DNA of 5,483 nucleotides from NCBI GenBank assembly GCA_024640185.1, contig JAHEFN010000177.1, forward strand, positions 1 to 5,483, in the 5' to 3' direction. Position numbers and translations under genes: made by a program. This DNA is from Gemmatimonadota bacterium (lineage in GTDB: Bacteria > Gemmatimonadota > Gemmatimonadetes > Gemmatimonadales > GWC2-71-9). Of this stretch, positions 1 to 5,483 are shown in pieces. Position 1 is the stretch's first letter, and each line of letters starts with the position of its first letter. Under the pieces are notes generated by a model that saw only the letters and a list, made by a program, of their open reading frames with translations, did not search any database and was not told the DNA's origin.

Positions 1-870
1 CTCGTCACGCGGCACCGCACCGGCCTCGGCGAGCAGGGTGAAGAGCGACGGCCAGGTCCAACTGCCGGTCTCGATCACGGCCTCGACGCCATCGGGGAGC
101 ACACGGACCAGGTTGCCGGCGATCCCGCCACCGGTGATGTGGGCCAACCCGTGGACGACATCGAGCACGGGTCGAATCGCGGCGTCGTAGCTGCGATGCA
201 CGGCCAACAACGCATCCGCCACCGAGGTGGTGCCGCCCGGGAGCGGCGCATCGAGTCCGAGGCCGAGGACCTCGAAGAGGACCCGTCGGGCGAGGGTATA
301 ACCGTTGGTGTGCAATCCGGTCGACTGGTAGCCGATCAGGATGTCCCCCGGGACGATCGCCGTCCCGTGCATCGCCTCGCCTTCCTCCACGACGCCGATG
401 ATGGTGCCGGCGAGATCGAAGGTTCGCTCCAGATAGAGCCCGGGCATCTGGGCCGTCTCGCCCCCGGCAAGGGTCATGTGGTGGGCCCGGCACCCGCGCG
501 CGATGCCGGCCACCACGCCGGCGATCATCTCGACCGGCAGTCGATGTCCGGCGATGTAGTCCATGAACGCGATCGGGATCGCACCGTGGACCAGGATGTC
601 GTTGACCGAGTGATTGACCAGGTCCTCACCGACCGTGTCGAACCGTCCCGCCTGTTGGGCCACCAACACCTTGGTGCCGACGCCATCGGTGCTCATCACC
701 AGCACCGGTGAGCGCATCCCGGCCGGCAGCCGCACCATGCCACCGAACGCCCCGACGGACCCGACCGCAAGGGGCGTGCGGGTCTCCGCGACCAGCCGAC
801 CGATGCGATCCTTCGCCTCCTCGGCCTCCCGGAGGTTCACCCCGGCGGCGGCGTAGTGGGAGTCGGTCAT
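1..870 (-). CDS. purM: Phosphoribosylformylglycinamidine cyclo-ligase (AIR synthetase), C-terminus beyond the window
   Basis: PurM is the cytosolic enzyme of step five of de novo purine synthesis, closing FGAM to AIR with ATP. Reading from the ATG at 870 down to base 1 gives 290 uninterrupted codons with no stop, so the gene runs off the window. The family is about 345 residues, so roughly 50-60 C-terminal residues are missing. Family signatures seen in order: the ATP/phosphate loop STDGVGTK (residues 60-67), VNDILVHGA (89-97) followed by the MDY segment (103-105), GGETAQMPG (136-144), GLHTNGYTLARR (185-196), and AHITGGGIAGNL (243-254), which begins the C-terminal ATP-binding half. The start is fixed by the expected PurM N-terminus (YAAAGVN near residue 6) and by a 4-base ATGA overlap with the upstream kinase stop, implying translational coupling. 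The Shine-Dalgarno is weak (a GGAT about 8 bases upstream), which fits re-initiation. Family assignment is near certain. Confidence 0.97.
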   Translation of the reverse strand, partial: MTDSHYAAAGVNLREAEEAKDRIGRLVAETRTPLAVGSVGAFGGMVRLPAGMRSPVLVMSTDGVGTKVLVAQQAGRFDTVGEDLVNHSVNDILVHGAIPIAFMDYIAGHRLPVEMIAGVVAGIARGCRAHHMTLAGGETAQMPGLYLERTFDLAGTIIGVVEEGEAMHGTAIVPGDILIGYQSTGLHTNGYTLARRVLFEVLGLGLDAPLPGGTTSVADALLAVHRSYDAAIRPVLDVVHGLAHITGGGIAGNLVRVLPDGVEAVIETGSWTWPSLFTLLAEAGAVPRDE

Positions 871-1787
871 GCGATGCGATCCGCGGCGGGAATGTGGGTG
901 AGGTCCACGAAGCGCCGGACCCGCTCCTCGACGTCCTCGGTGGTCACCCCCTCGAAGCCCTGGATGTCGAACCCCGACACCGAGTAGGAGCCCATCGCCG
1001 AGCCATAGACCATCGCCCGGCGCATCAGATCGGTGGAGACCAGGCCCCGGCGCGCGAGGTAGCCCATGAACCCGCCCGCAAAGGCGTCACCAGCCCCGGT
1101 TGGGTCGAAGACCTCCTCGAGCGGATAGGCGGGGATCGCGAAGGTCCGTCCCTTCTCGATCAACAGGGCACCGTACTCCCCCTGCTTGATGACGACCCGG
1201 GTGGGGCCCTGTTCGAGCAGCCAGCGTCCGGCGCGATGGATGTTCCAGTCGCCGGAGAATTCGCGGGCCTCGGCATCGTTGACCATCAGCAGGTCGACCC
1301 GCCTGAGCAACGCCAGCAGAGCCTCCCGCTTGGACTGGATCCAGTAGTTCATCGTGTCACAGGCCACCAGGGTCGGCCGATCGACCTGCTCGAGCACGCT
1401 GAGCTGGAGCTCCGGATCGATGTTGCCGAGGAAGACAAACTTCGCCTGCTCCGATCCCGCCGGCAGCTGGGGACGGAAATCGGCGAAGACGCCCAACCGG
1501 GTCTCGAGCGTCTCGCGTGACTGCAGGTCGTAGGAGTACTTCCCCTTCCACCGGAACGACTCGCCAGTGGCCCGCTCCACCCCACCCCAATCGATCCCCC
1601 TCGGCGCCAGGCGCGTGAGTTGATCGACCGGATAGTCATCACCGATCACACCGACGACCCGCACCCGATTGAGCAGCGACGCCGCCACGGAGAAGTGGAC
1701 CGCCGAGCCACCGAGGGCATCGGCGGTCTGCCCGAATGGGGTATAGACAGAATCGAGGGCGACACTGCCGACGACGAGCAGGCTCAT
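867..1787 (-). CDS. PfkB/ribokinase-family sugar or nucleoside kinase
   Basis: This is a complete 306-residue protein, the usual length for cytosolic PfkB kinases, which transfer the ATP gamma-phosphate to a sugar or nucleoside hydroxyl. Visible features are an N-terminal beta-strand with VGSVALD (residues 6-12), the glycine pair of the substrate-binding region in LGGSAVHFS (25-33), the N-x-x-E motif NDAE (170-173), a KQGEYGALL strand (201-209), and the PfkB signature DPTGAGDAFAGGF (228-240). In that signature GAGD (231-234) forms the anion hole and Asp234 is the expected catalytic base. The ATG at 1787 lies 3 bases after the argS stop, and the TGA overlaps the purM start by 4 bases, so it sits between a synthetase gene and a purine gene in one apparent transcript. 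The Shine-Dalgarno is poor. Substrate cannot be told from sequence alone: adenosine, inosine, ribose or another sugar are all possible. The purM neighbour makes a purine nucleoside attractive, but that is inference. Confidence 0.93.
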   Translation of the reverse strand: MSLLVVGSVALDSVYTPFGQTADALGGSAVHFSVAASLLNRVRVVGVIGDDYPVDQLTRLAPRGIDWGGVERATGESFRWKGKYSYDLQSRETLETRLGVFADFRPQLPAGSEQAKFVFLGNIDPELQLSVLEQVDRPTLVACDTMNYWIQSKREALLALLRRVDLLMVNDAEAREFSGDWNIHRAGRWLLEQGPTRVVIKQGEYGALLIEKGRTFAIPAYPLEEVFDPTGAGDAFAGGFMGYLARRGLVSTDLMRRAMVYGSAMGSYSVSGFDIQGFEGVTTEDVEERVRRFVDLTHIPAADRIA

Positions 1788-1790
1788 CGA

Positions 1791-3425
1791 TTACATCCGA
1801 TCCGGGGCGGAGACCCCGAGGAGGGTGAGGCCATTGGCCAGGACCTGTCGTCCGGCACGGGCAAGCAGCAGTCGAGCCCGCTCCGTCGCCTCGGCCTCGC
1901 CGAGCACCCGACTCCCGTGATACCAACCGTGCACCACCCGGGCGAGGTCTTCGAGGAAGTTGGTGATCCGGTGCGGCTCGCGCTCACGTCCGGCCCGGGC
2001 GACCGCCTCGGGCCATGCCGTCAGGCGCCGGAGCAGGTCGAGATCGGCATCCTCGAGTGCGTCGAGGTCGAGCGAACCCGACACGGCATCCGGGGCCAGT
2101 CCGGCGTTGCGGAAGATCCCGCTCAGCCTGGCGTGCGCCATCTGGACGTAGTAGACCGGGTTCTCGTCACTGCGGGCGGTGGCCAGCGCGATATCGAAGA
2201 CCAGATGGGAATCGCCACGTCGCATCAGGAACCAGTAGCGCGCCGCATCGACGCCGGTCTCCTCGTAGAGGTCCCGCAAGGTGACGAACTCCCCCGAGCG
2301 CTTGGACATCTTCACCTCCTCGCCGTCACGGACCACCTTGACCAGCTGGACCAGCGAGACGTCGAACCAGGTGGAGGGGAGGCCCAGCGCCTCCAACGCG
2401 CCCCGAAGCCGCGGGATGTAGCCGTGGTGGTCCGCGCCCCAGACATCGATCGCGCGATCGAAGCCGCGATCGTGCTTGTCGAGGTGGTAGGCGATGTCGG
2501 GCACCAGGTACGTCAACGACCCGTCCCCCTTTCGGGCCACCCGATCCTTTTCGTCTCCATACCGGGAGGTGCGCAGCCAGAGCGCCCCGTCCTGTTCGTA
2601 GGTGAGGTTTGCGGCGGCGAGCCGGTCGAGGGCCGCACGCACCAGCCCGCTGTCGTAGACCTGCTGTTCGGAGGTCATCACGTCGAACCGCACCCCGAAA
2701 TCGGCCAGCGTCTGGTCCTGCTCCTCGCGCTGCAGCGCGAGCACCGCGGTGCGACAGCGTGCCAATCCCGCCTCGGGGTCGAGGTCCGCCAGCGCCGCAC
2801 CCTCGGCGGCGAGCATCGTCGCCGCCGCGTCGCGGAGGTAGTCGCCGTGGTAGCCCTGGTCGGGGATCTCGGCCTCACGACCGACGGCCTGCTGCACCCG
2901 TGCCCAGAGCGAGGCGGCGGCCCGATCGACCTGCACGCCGGCGTCGTTGATGTAGAACTCGCGGGTCACCTCGTGGCCGGTCCACTGCAACAACGAGGCG
3001 ATCACGTCGCCGAGCGCCGCGCCGCGACCGTGACCGACATGCAGCGGCCCCGTCGGGTTGGCCGACACGAACTCGACATTGATCCGCTCCGGTTCGACCG
3101 CGATCACCCGACCGTAGTCGGGCCCCTCCTCGAGGATCCGGGTGTGCGCGGCGACCAGGCTGTCCGCCGCGAGGCGAAAGTTGATGAACCCAGGCCCGGC
3201 GATCTCCACCGCGCTGACCAGCGAGGACGGCAAGTCGAGCTCGGCCAGCACCCGATCGGCCACCCCGCGCGGGTTGACGCCGTCACGGCGGGCCAGCTGC
3301 ATGGCGAGGTTGGTCGAGAAGTCACCATGGCTCGGGTCGCGGGGCCGCTCGAGTGTGAACTCGACATCGGCCGCGCCGAACCGGTCAGCCACTTCCTCAA
3401 GGGCCCGGCGGATGGCGTCGCTCAC
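1791..3425 (-). CDS. argS: Arginyl-tRNA synthetase
   Basis: ArgS charges tRNA-Arg with arginine in the cytosol and is a class I synthetase. The complete 544-residue product is close to the usual 550-580. Domains in order: an N-terminal tRNA D-loop recognition domain with HGDFSTNLAM (residues 33-42); the class I ATP-binding motif SANPTGPLHVGHGR (121-134) with the HIGH equivalent HVGH at 129-132; the Rossmann core with YINDAG (158-163) and GADHHGYIPRL (330-340); KMSKR at 372-376, so this is not one of the ArgS proteins lacking the second lysine motif; then the helical anticodon-binding domain opening with YVQMAHARL (426-434) and ending in LLGVSAPDRM. The start is GTG, and the first codon overlaps the fmdB stop as GTGA. 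It is supported by the normal N-terminus beginning at residue 1 and by the absence of spare sequence upstream. The stop is TAA. Both catalytic motifs are intact, so the enzyme should be active. Confidence 0.98.
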   Translation of the reverse strand: MSDAIRRALEEVADRFGAADVEFTLERPRDPSHGDFSTNLAMQLARRDGVNPRGVADRVLAELDLPSSLVSAVEIAGPGFINFRLAADSLVAAHTRILEEGPDYGRVIAVEPERINVEFVSANPTGPLHVGHGRGAALGDVIASLLQWTGHEVTREFYINDAGVQVDRAAASLWARVQQAVGREAEIPDQGYHGDYLRDAAATMLAAEGAALADLDPEAGLARCRTAVLALQREEQDQTLADFGVRFDVMTSEQQVYDSGLVRAALDRLAAANLTYEQDGALWLRTSRYGDEKDRVARKGDGSLTYLVPDIAYHLDKHDRGFDRAIDVWGADHHGYIPRLRGALEALGLPSTWFDVSLVQLVKVVRDGEEVKMSKRSGEFVTLRDLYEETGVDAARYWFLMRRGDSHLVFDIALATARSDENPVYYVQMAHARLSGIFRNAGLAPDAVSGSLDLDALEDADLDLLRRLTAWPEAVARAGREREPHRITNFLEDLARVVHGWYHGSRVLGEAEATERARLLLARAGRQVLANGLTLLGVSAPDRM

Positions 3426-3754
3426 GCCGAGTCCGCCTTCGGCGGCTTCGCAGCGGGCGCCGCCGACTTCGCCGCCGGCTTCGCCTCGGCACCGCCCTTC
3501 GGCTCACTCTTGCTCCCGGCCCCACTGTCGCCGGCCGGCGCGGTCGCGGAGGGGTCCTTGCGCGGTCCCTTGCCGTCCTTGCCATAGTCGGTGATGTAGA
3601 ACCCGCTTCCCTTGAAGATCAGTCCCTGACCGCCGGAGATCTTCCGCTCTGCCCGCGCCCCACAGCTGGGGCACTTGCTGACCGGGCGGTCACTGATCCG
3701 CTGAAAGCGTTCGAAGTCATGGCCCTCGGCGCAGCGGTATTCGTAGGTCGGCAT
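3422..3754 (-). CDS. FmdB-family zinc-ribbon protein with a low-complexity basic tail
   Basis: This is a small cytosolic protein of 110 residues. FmdB proteins carry a regulatory-type zinc ribbon; the name comes from a putative regulator in methylotrophs, but the molecular role is poorly established. The N-terminal half (1-57) is typical: MPTYEYRC opening, C-P-S-C at 28-31, SGGQGLIFKG (40-49) and GSGFYITDY (49-57). The first metal knuckle reads C8-A-E-G-H12 where many members have C-x-x-C-G-H, so the likely ligands are C8, H12, C28 and C31. Residues 58-110 are Lys/Gly/Ser and then Ala/Lys/Pro rich, probably disordered and basic; such tails vary among homologues. The ATG at 3754 is preferred over a TTG at 3787 because MPTYEY is the conserved N-terminus and GGAAGGGA lies at the right distance. 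The stop overlaps the argS GTG. It is the first gene after the only intergenic gap and likely leads the transcript. Confidence 0.93.
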   Translation of the reverse strand: MPTYEYRCAEGHDFERFQRISDRPVSKCPSCGARAERKISGGQGLIFKGSGFYITDYGKDGKGPRKDPSATAPAGDSGAGSKSEPKGGAEAKPAAKSAAPAAKPPKADSA

Positions 3755-3758
3755 CGAT

Positions 3759-3766
3759 TCCCTTCC
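3759..3766 (-). promoter_or_regulatory. Shine-Dalgarno site of the fmdB-family gene
   Basis: On the minus strand GGAAGGGA stands 4 bases before the ATG at 3754, with its GGAAGG core 6 bases away. It is the clearest purine-rich ribosome site in the window and decides the start in favour of MPTYEY over the upstream in-frame TTG at 3787. The downstream genes have only weak sites, which fits their coupling by overlap. Confidence 0.75.
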
Positions 3767-3793
3767 AGAGTCCCCAACAGACTGCAACCCTTG

Positions 3794-3822
3794 AATTTAG
3801 CGGGTCCGGAGGGGGGGCTCAA
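3794..3822 (-). promoter_or_regulatory. Putative sigma70-type promoter for the fmdB-argS-pfkB-purM cluster
   Basis: Reading the minus strand, TTGAGC (3822-3817, 4 of 6 to the -35 consensus) is followed by a 17-base spacer and TAAATT (3799-3794, 4 of 6 to the -10 consensus). The -10 is the only AT-rich patch nearby in a very GC-rich setting. The predicted start near 3787 would give a leader of about 33 bases containing the GGAAGGGA ribosome site. The -35 overlaps the hydrolase stop codon. The spacer contains a run of C. The hexamers are imperfect and the promoter consensus of this organism is unknown, so this is a prediction. Confidence 0.45.
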
Positions 3823-4496
3823 CCAGCGAATCGTGCCAACACCCCGGAATCGATGCCGTGGCCGCCCGGGACGCGCACCAGTTCGACCGGCAGGCCACCG
3901 TGGCGGAGGCGATCGGCGTCGCCGATGAGGAGCTCGGTCGAGAAGAAGCGATCCTGGTCCCCGATCACCAAATGGGCCGACCCGCCAGCCAATCGGGGGG
4001 CGAGCGCCCCTGGATCGACATCTGACGGGCTGGGGGAGCCCCAGCCGACGAGGCGATCCACCGCGCGGCTCGAGGCGGCGACCCAGCGGAAGGCGGTGGC
4101 CACCCCCTGCGAGAAGCCGTGGACCTCGAGCCGTCGCCGACCGGCGAGCCAGCGCTCGGCGACCTGATCGAGGTACCCGAGCTGATCCTCGATCTCGTGC
4201 TCACGGTCCTCCCGGGTCATCCAGGAGGCGCCGACGGTGCGCAGCCCCTTCGACTGCTGATAGAAACGGGAGAGGCCCTCGGGGGCGACGAGCACCCGGT
4301 GTGGCCGAGCCGCCGCCCGAAACCAGTGCAGGATCCCCTGGGCCGTCATGCCGTAGCCATGGAGCACCAGCCACGCCTCGGTGGCCGTCTCGGGATCGCC
4401 GAGGAGGGCCACCCGGGCGTGTCGTTGGACCACCAGCGATTCGAACCGCGGTGCGTCCCTCTCAGCCGGCGGCGTGATAGCTGCCCCAGGCGTCAC
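3819..4496 (-). CDS. Alpha/beta serine hydrolase, phospholipase/carboxylesterase-like
   Basis: This predicted cytosolic esterase has 225 residues, a typical length for the small carboxylesterase/phospholipase group. No signal peptide or membrane segment is seen. Motifs in order: the oxyanion-hole loop LHGYG (residues 45-49), APEGLSRFY (71-79), the GASWMTREDR block (89-98) that I recall as conserved in a subgroup of these hydrolases, the nucleophile elbow GFSQG (127-131) with Ser129, the acid in GDQD (179-182; Asp182 most likely), and the catalytic His in GGHG (His213). The triad looks complete. The physiological substrate is unknown. The only start upstream of the homologous region is a GTG at 4496, which lies 35 bases inside the mutase gene and lacks a clear Shine-Dalgarno; a GTG at 4433 (residue 22) is an alternative but would clip the first strand. 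The overlap implies co-transcription with the mutase, so an acyl-CoA or acyl-ester link is conceivable but unproven. Confidence 0.82.
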   Translation of the reverse strand: MTPGAAITPPAERDAPRFESLVVQRHARVALLGDPETATEAWLVLHGYGMTAQGILHWFRAAARPHRVLVAPEGLSRFYQQSKGLRTVGASWMTREDREHEIEDQLGYLDQVAERWLAGRRRLEVHGFSQGVATAFRWVAASSRAVDRLVGWGSPSPSDVDPGALAPRLAGGSAHLVIGDQDRFFSTELLIGDADRLRHGGLPVELVRVPGGHGIDSGVLARFAG

Positions 4497-5483
4497 GGAA
4501 GAGGTCGCTGATCTCGCCGAGCGTGGCGCGGGCCCGGACCGCCTCGATGATCAAGGGCATCAGCGCCCCATCACCATCGGCCGCCACCCGCAGGGCGGCG
4601 AGTGTGGTCTTCACTCGCCCCGCGTCGCGCCCGGAGCGTACCGCCTGCACGCGGGCGACCTGCTCGGTGGCCAACGCGCCAAAGTCGGGGGCGGCAAGGA
4701 CCGGCGACGTCTCGTCGGTGGTGAACCGGTTGACCCCGACGACGACCTGATCACCCGACTCGACCGCCTGTTGGTATCGCCAGGCACTGTCGGCAATGGC
4801 CCGCTGCATGACGCCCATCTCGATCGCTCGCGCCGCGCCACCCGCTGCATCGATGGCGGTGATCAGTTCCCGTGCCTCCTTCTCGATCGCCTCGGTCAGC
4901 GATTCGATGTACCAGCTGCCCGCGAACGGGTCGACCGTCCGGCAGAGACCGCTCTCATGCGCGAGGATCTGCTGGGTACGCAATGCCAGGGTCGCGGAGT
5001 CCTGGCTCGGCAGGGCCAGCGCCTCGTCGTAGCCGTTCGTGTGCAGCGACTGGGTACCGCCGAGGGTCGCGGCCAGGGCCTGCACCGCCACCCGCACCAC
5101 GTTGTTCAGCGGCTGCTGGGCCTGCAGCGTCACGCCCCCGGTCTGGGTGTGGAACCGCAGGCGACAGGAGGCGTCATCGGCGTCAAACCGCTCGCGCATC
5201 AGTCGGGCGTAGAGCCGACGCGCCGCGCGGAACTTCGCCACCTCCTCGAAGAGGTCATTGTGGGCGGCGAAGAAGAACGAGAGCCGGGGACCGAACCGGG
5301 CGAGCGGCACCCCAGCGTCGAGCCCGCGCTGGACATACTCCATCGCGTTGGCGAGGGTGAAGGCCACCTCCTGCACCGCCGTCGCGCCGGCCTCGCGGAT
5401 GTGATACCCCGAGATCGAGATCGGATTGATGTTCATCTCGGCATCGGCCACGAAGCGGAACAGGTCCGTGACCAGCCGGAGCG
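4462..5483 (-). CDS. Methylmalonyl-CoA mutase family large (catalytic) subunit, N-terminus beyond the window
   Basis: This is an adenosylcobalamin-dependent acyl-CoA mutase; the main family member interconverts methylmalonyl-CoA and succinyl-CoA in propionate, odd-chain and branched-chain degradation. The visible 339 residues are the C-terminal part of the TIM-barrel subunit. They include NPISISGYHIREAG (19-32 of the fragment, with the His matching the catalytic His of the P. freudenreichii enzyme), PRLSFFFAAHND (65-76), EEVAKFRAARR (79-89), RFHTQTGG (109-116), LGGTQSLHTNGYDEAL (140-155) and VDPFAGSWYIE (183-193). The protein stops at SYHAAG without the C-terminal B12-binding domain, so it is the split two-subunit type, normally about 550 residues; roughly 200 are outside. 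The frame continues open to 5483, so a GTG at 5451 is internal. Residues that separate methylmalonyl- from isobutyryl-type mutases lie in the missing part, so substrate is probable, not proven. Confidence 0.95.
   Translation of the reverse strand, partial: LRLVTDLFRFVADAEMNINPISISGYHIREAGATAVQEVAFTLANAMEYVQRGLDAGVPLARFGPRLSFFFAAHNDLFEEVAKFRAARRLYARLMRERFDADDASCRLRFHTQTGGVTLQAQQPLNNVVRVAVQALAATLGGTQSLHTNGYDEALALPSQDSATLALRTQQILAHESGLCRTVDPFAGSWYIESLTEAIEKEARELITAIDAAGGAARAIEMGVMQRAIADSAWRYQQAVESGDQVVVGVNRFTTDETSPVLAAPDFGALATEQVARVQAVRSGRDAGRVKTTLAALRVAADGDGALMPLIIEAVRARATLGEISDLFRDAWGSYHAAG

Noticed and set aside
5..493. A 162-codon minus-strand open frame.
   Set aside because: It is out of frame with purM, which occupies the same strand and bases with a complete set of PurM motifs. 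The product is a low-complexity Arg-rich string.
139..1520. Plus-strand open frames at 139-711 and 708-1520.
   Set aside because: They are antisense to purM and the PfkB kinase, whose family motifs are unambiguous on the minus strand. Their products look like composition-driven sequence.
2446..2461. A 16-base perfect palindrome (TCGATCGC and its mirror) with further GCGATCG copies next to it.
   Set aside because: It lies inside argS in the codons for a conserved region (FDRAIDVWG), and repeated GATCG is easily produced by Asp/Arg/Ala/Ile codons at high GC. No second copy or array suggests an operator or repeat element.
1620..3587. A frame of more than 650 codons open on the plus strand, antisense to the whole of argS and part of its neighbours.
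   Set aside because: Long antisense openness is expected in GC-rich genes with strong third-position bias. The translation has no recognisable domain, is rich in Arg, Gly, His and Pro, and crosses three confidently identified genes. A conservation test of synonymous sites in argS would settle it.
3785..3787. TTG as an upstream start for the FmdB protein.
   Set aside because: It adds 11 residues before the conserved MPTYEY N-terminus, has no good ribosome site, and lies at the predicted transcription start.
3755..3818. Possible intrinsic terminator after the hydrolase.
   Set aside because: Only a 4-base ACCC/GGGT stem can be drawn on the mRNA strand, with no following U run.
5449..5451. GTG as the possible start of the mutase.
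   Set aside because: The frame is open further upstream to the window edge, and the upstream codons (LRLVTDLFRF) continue the expected family sequence. The gene is therefore truncated by the window, not starting here.
1..5483. tRNA, rRNA, CRISPR repeats, transposase, attachment sites or an undescribed defence-type system.
   Set aside because: Virtually the whole window is accounted for by six ordinary genes and one 64-base gap. No direct or inverted repeats of useful length, compositional break or island-like segment was seen by eye on either strand.

Overview
This is a gene-dense, uniformly GC-rich stretch of bacterial chromosome. All six genes lie on the minus strand, so transcription runs from high to low coordinates. 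I see no mobile element, tRNA, rRNA, CRISPR array or long repeat. Gene content, tight packing and even composition indicate an ordinary core-metabolism region. High GC, GTG starts, the FmdB protein with an Ala/Lys/Pro-rich tail, and the PfkB kinase with an N-terminus beginning MSLLVVGSVALDS suggest an environmental GC-rich phylum. Gemmatimonadota is my best guess, from remembered similarity only.

In transcription order, the window opens inside a B12-dependent acyl-CoA mutase large subunit (4462-5483, N-terminus outside). It is followed, with a 35-base overlap, by a small alpha/beta serine hydrolase (3819-4496). After the only real intergenic gap (3755-3818) comes a second cluster: an FmdB-type zinc-ribbon protein (3422-3754), arginyl-tRNA synthetase argS (1791-3425), a PfkB-family sugar/nucleoside kinase (867-1787), and purM for purine biosynthesis (1-870, C-terminus outside). 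The junctions in the second cluster are very tight: a GTGA 4-base overlap for fmdB/argS, 3 bases for argS/pfkB, and an ATGA 4-base overlap for pfkB/purM. This points to one transcript with translational coupling.

The 64-base gap and the end of the hydrolase gene hold a plausible sigma70-type promoter (TTGAGC, 17 bases, TAAATT) and a strong Shine-Dalgarno for fmdB, so the second cluster probably has its own promoter. Functionally, the upstream pair belongs to propionate/branched-chain acyl-CoA metabolism plus an esterase of unknown substrate. The downstream set links translation (argS) with purine supply (purM) and a kinase whose substrate may be a nucleoside or a sugar.

I looked for a novel system and did not find one. 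The points worth a second look are modest: the mutase large subunit not followed by its B12-binding partner, the FmdB zinc-ribbon variant, the unassigned PfkB kinase coupled to purM, and the antisense frame that stays open across the whole of argS, which I judge to be a composition artefact.
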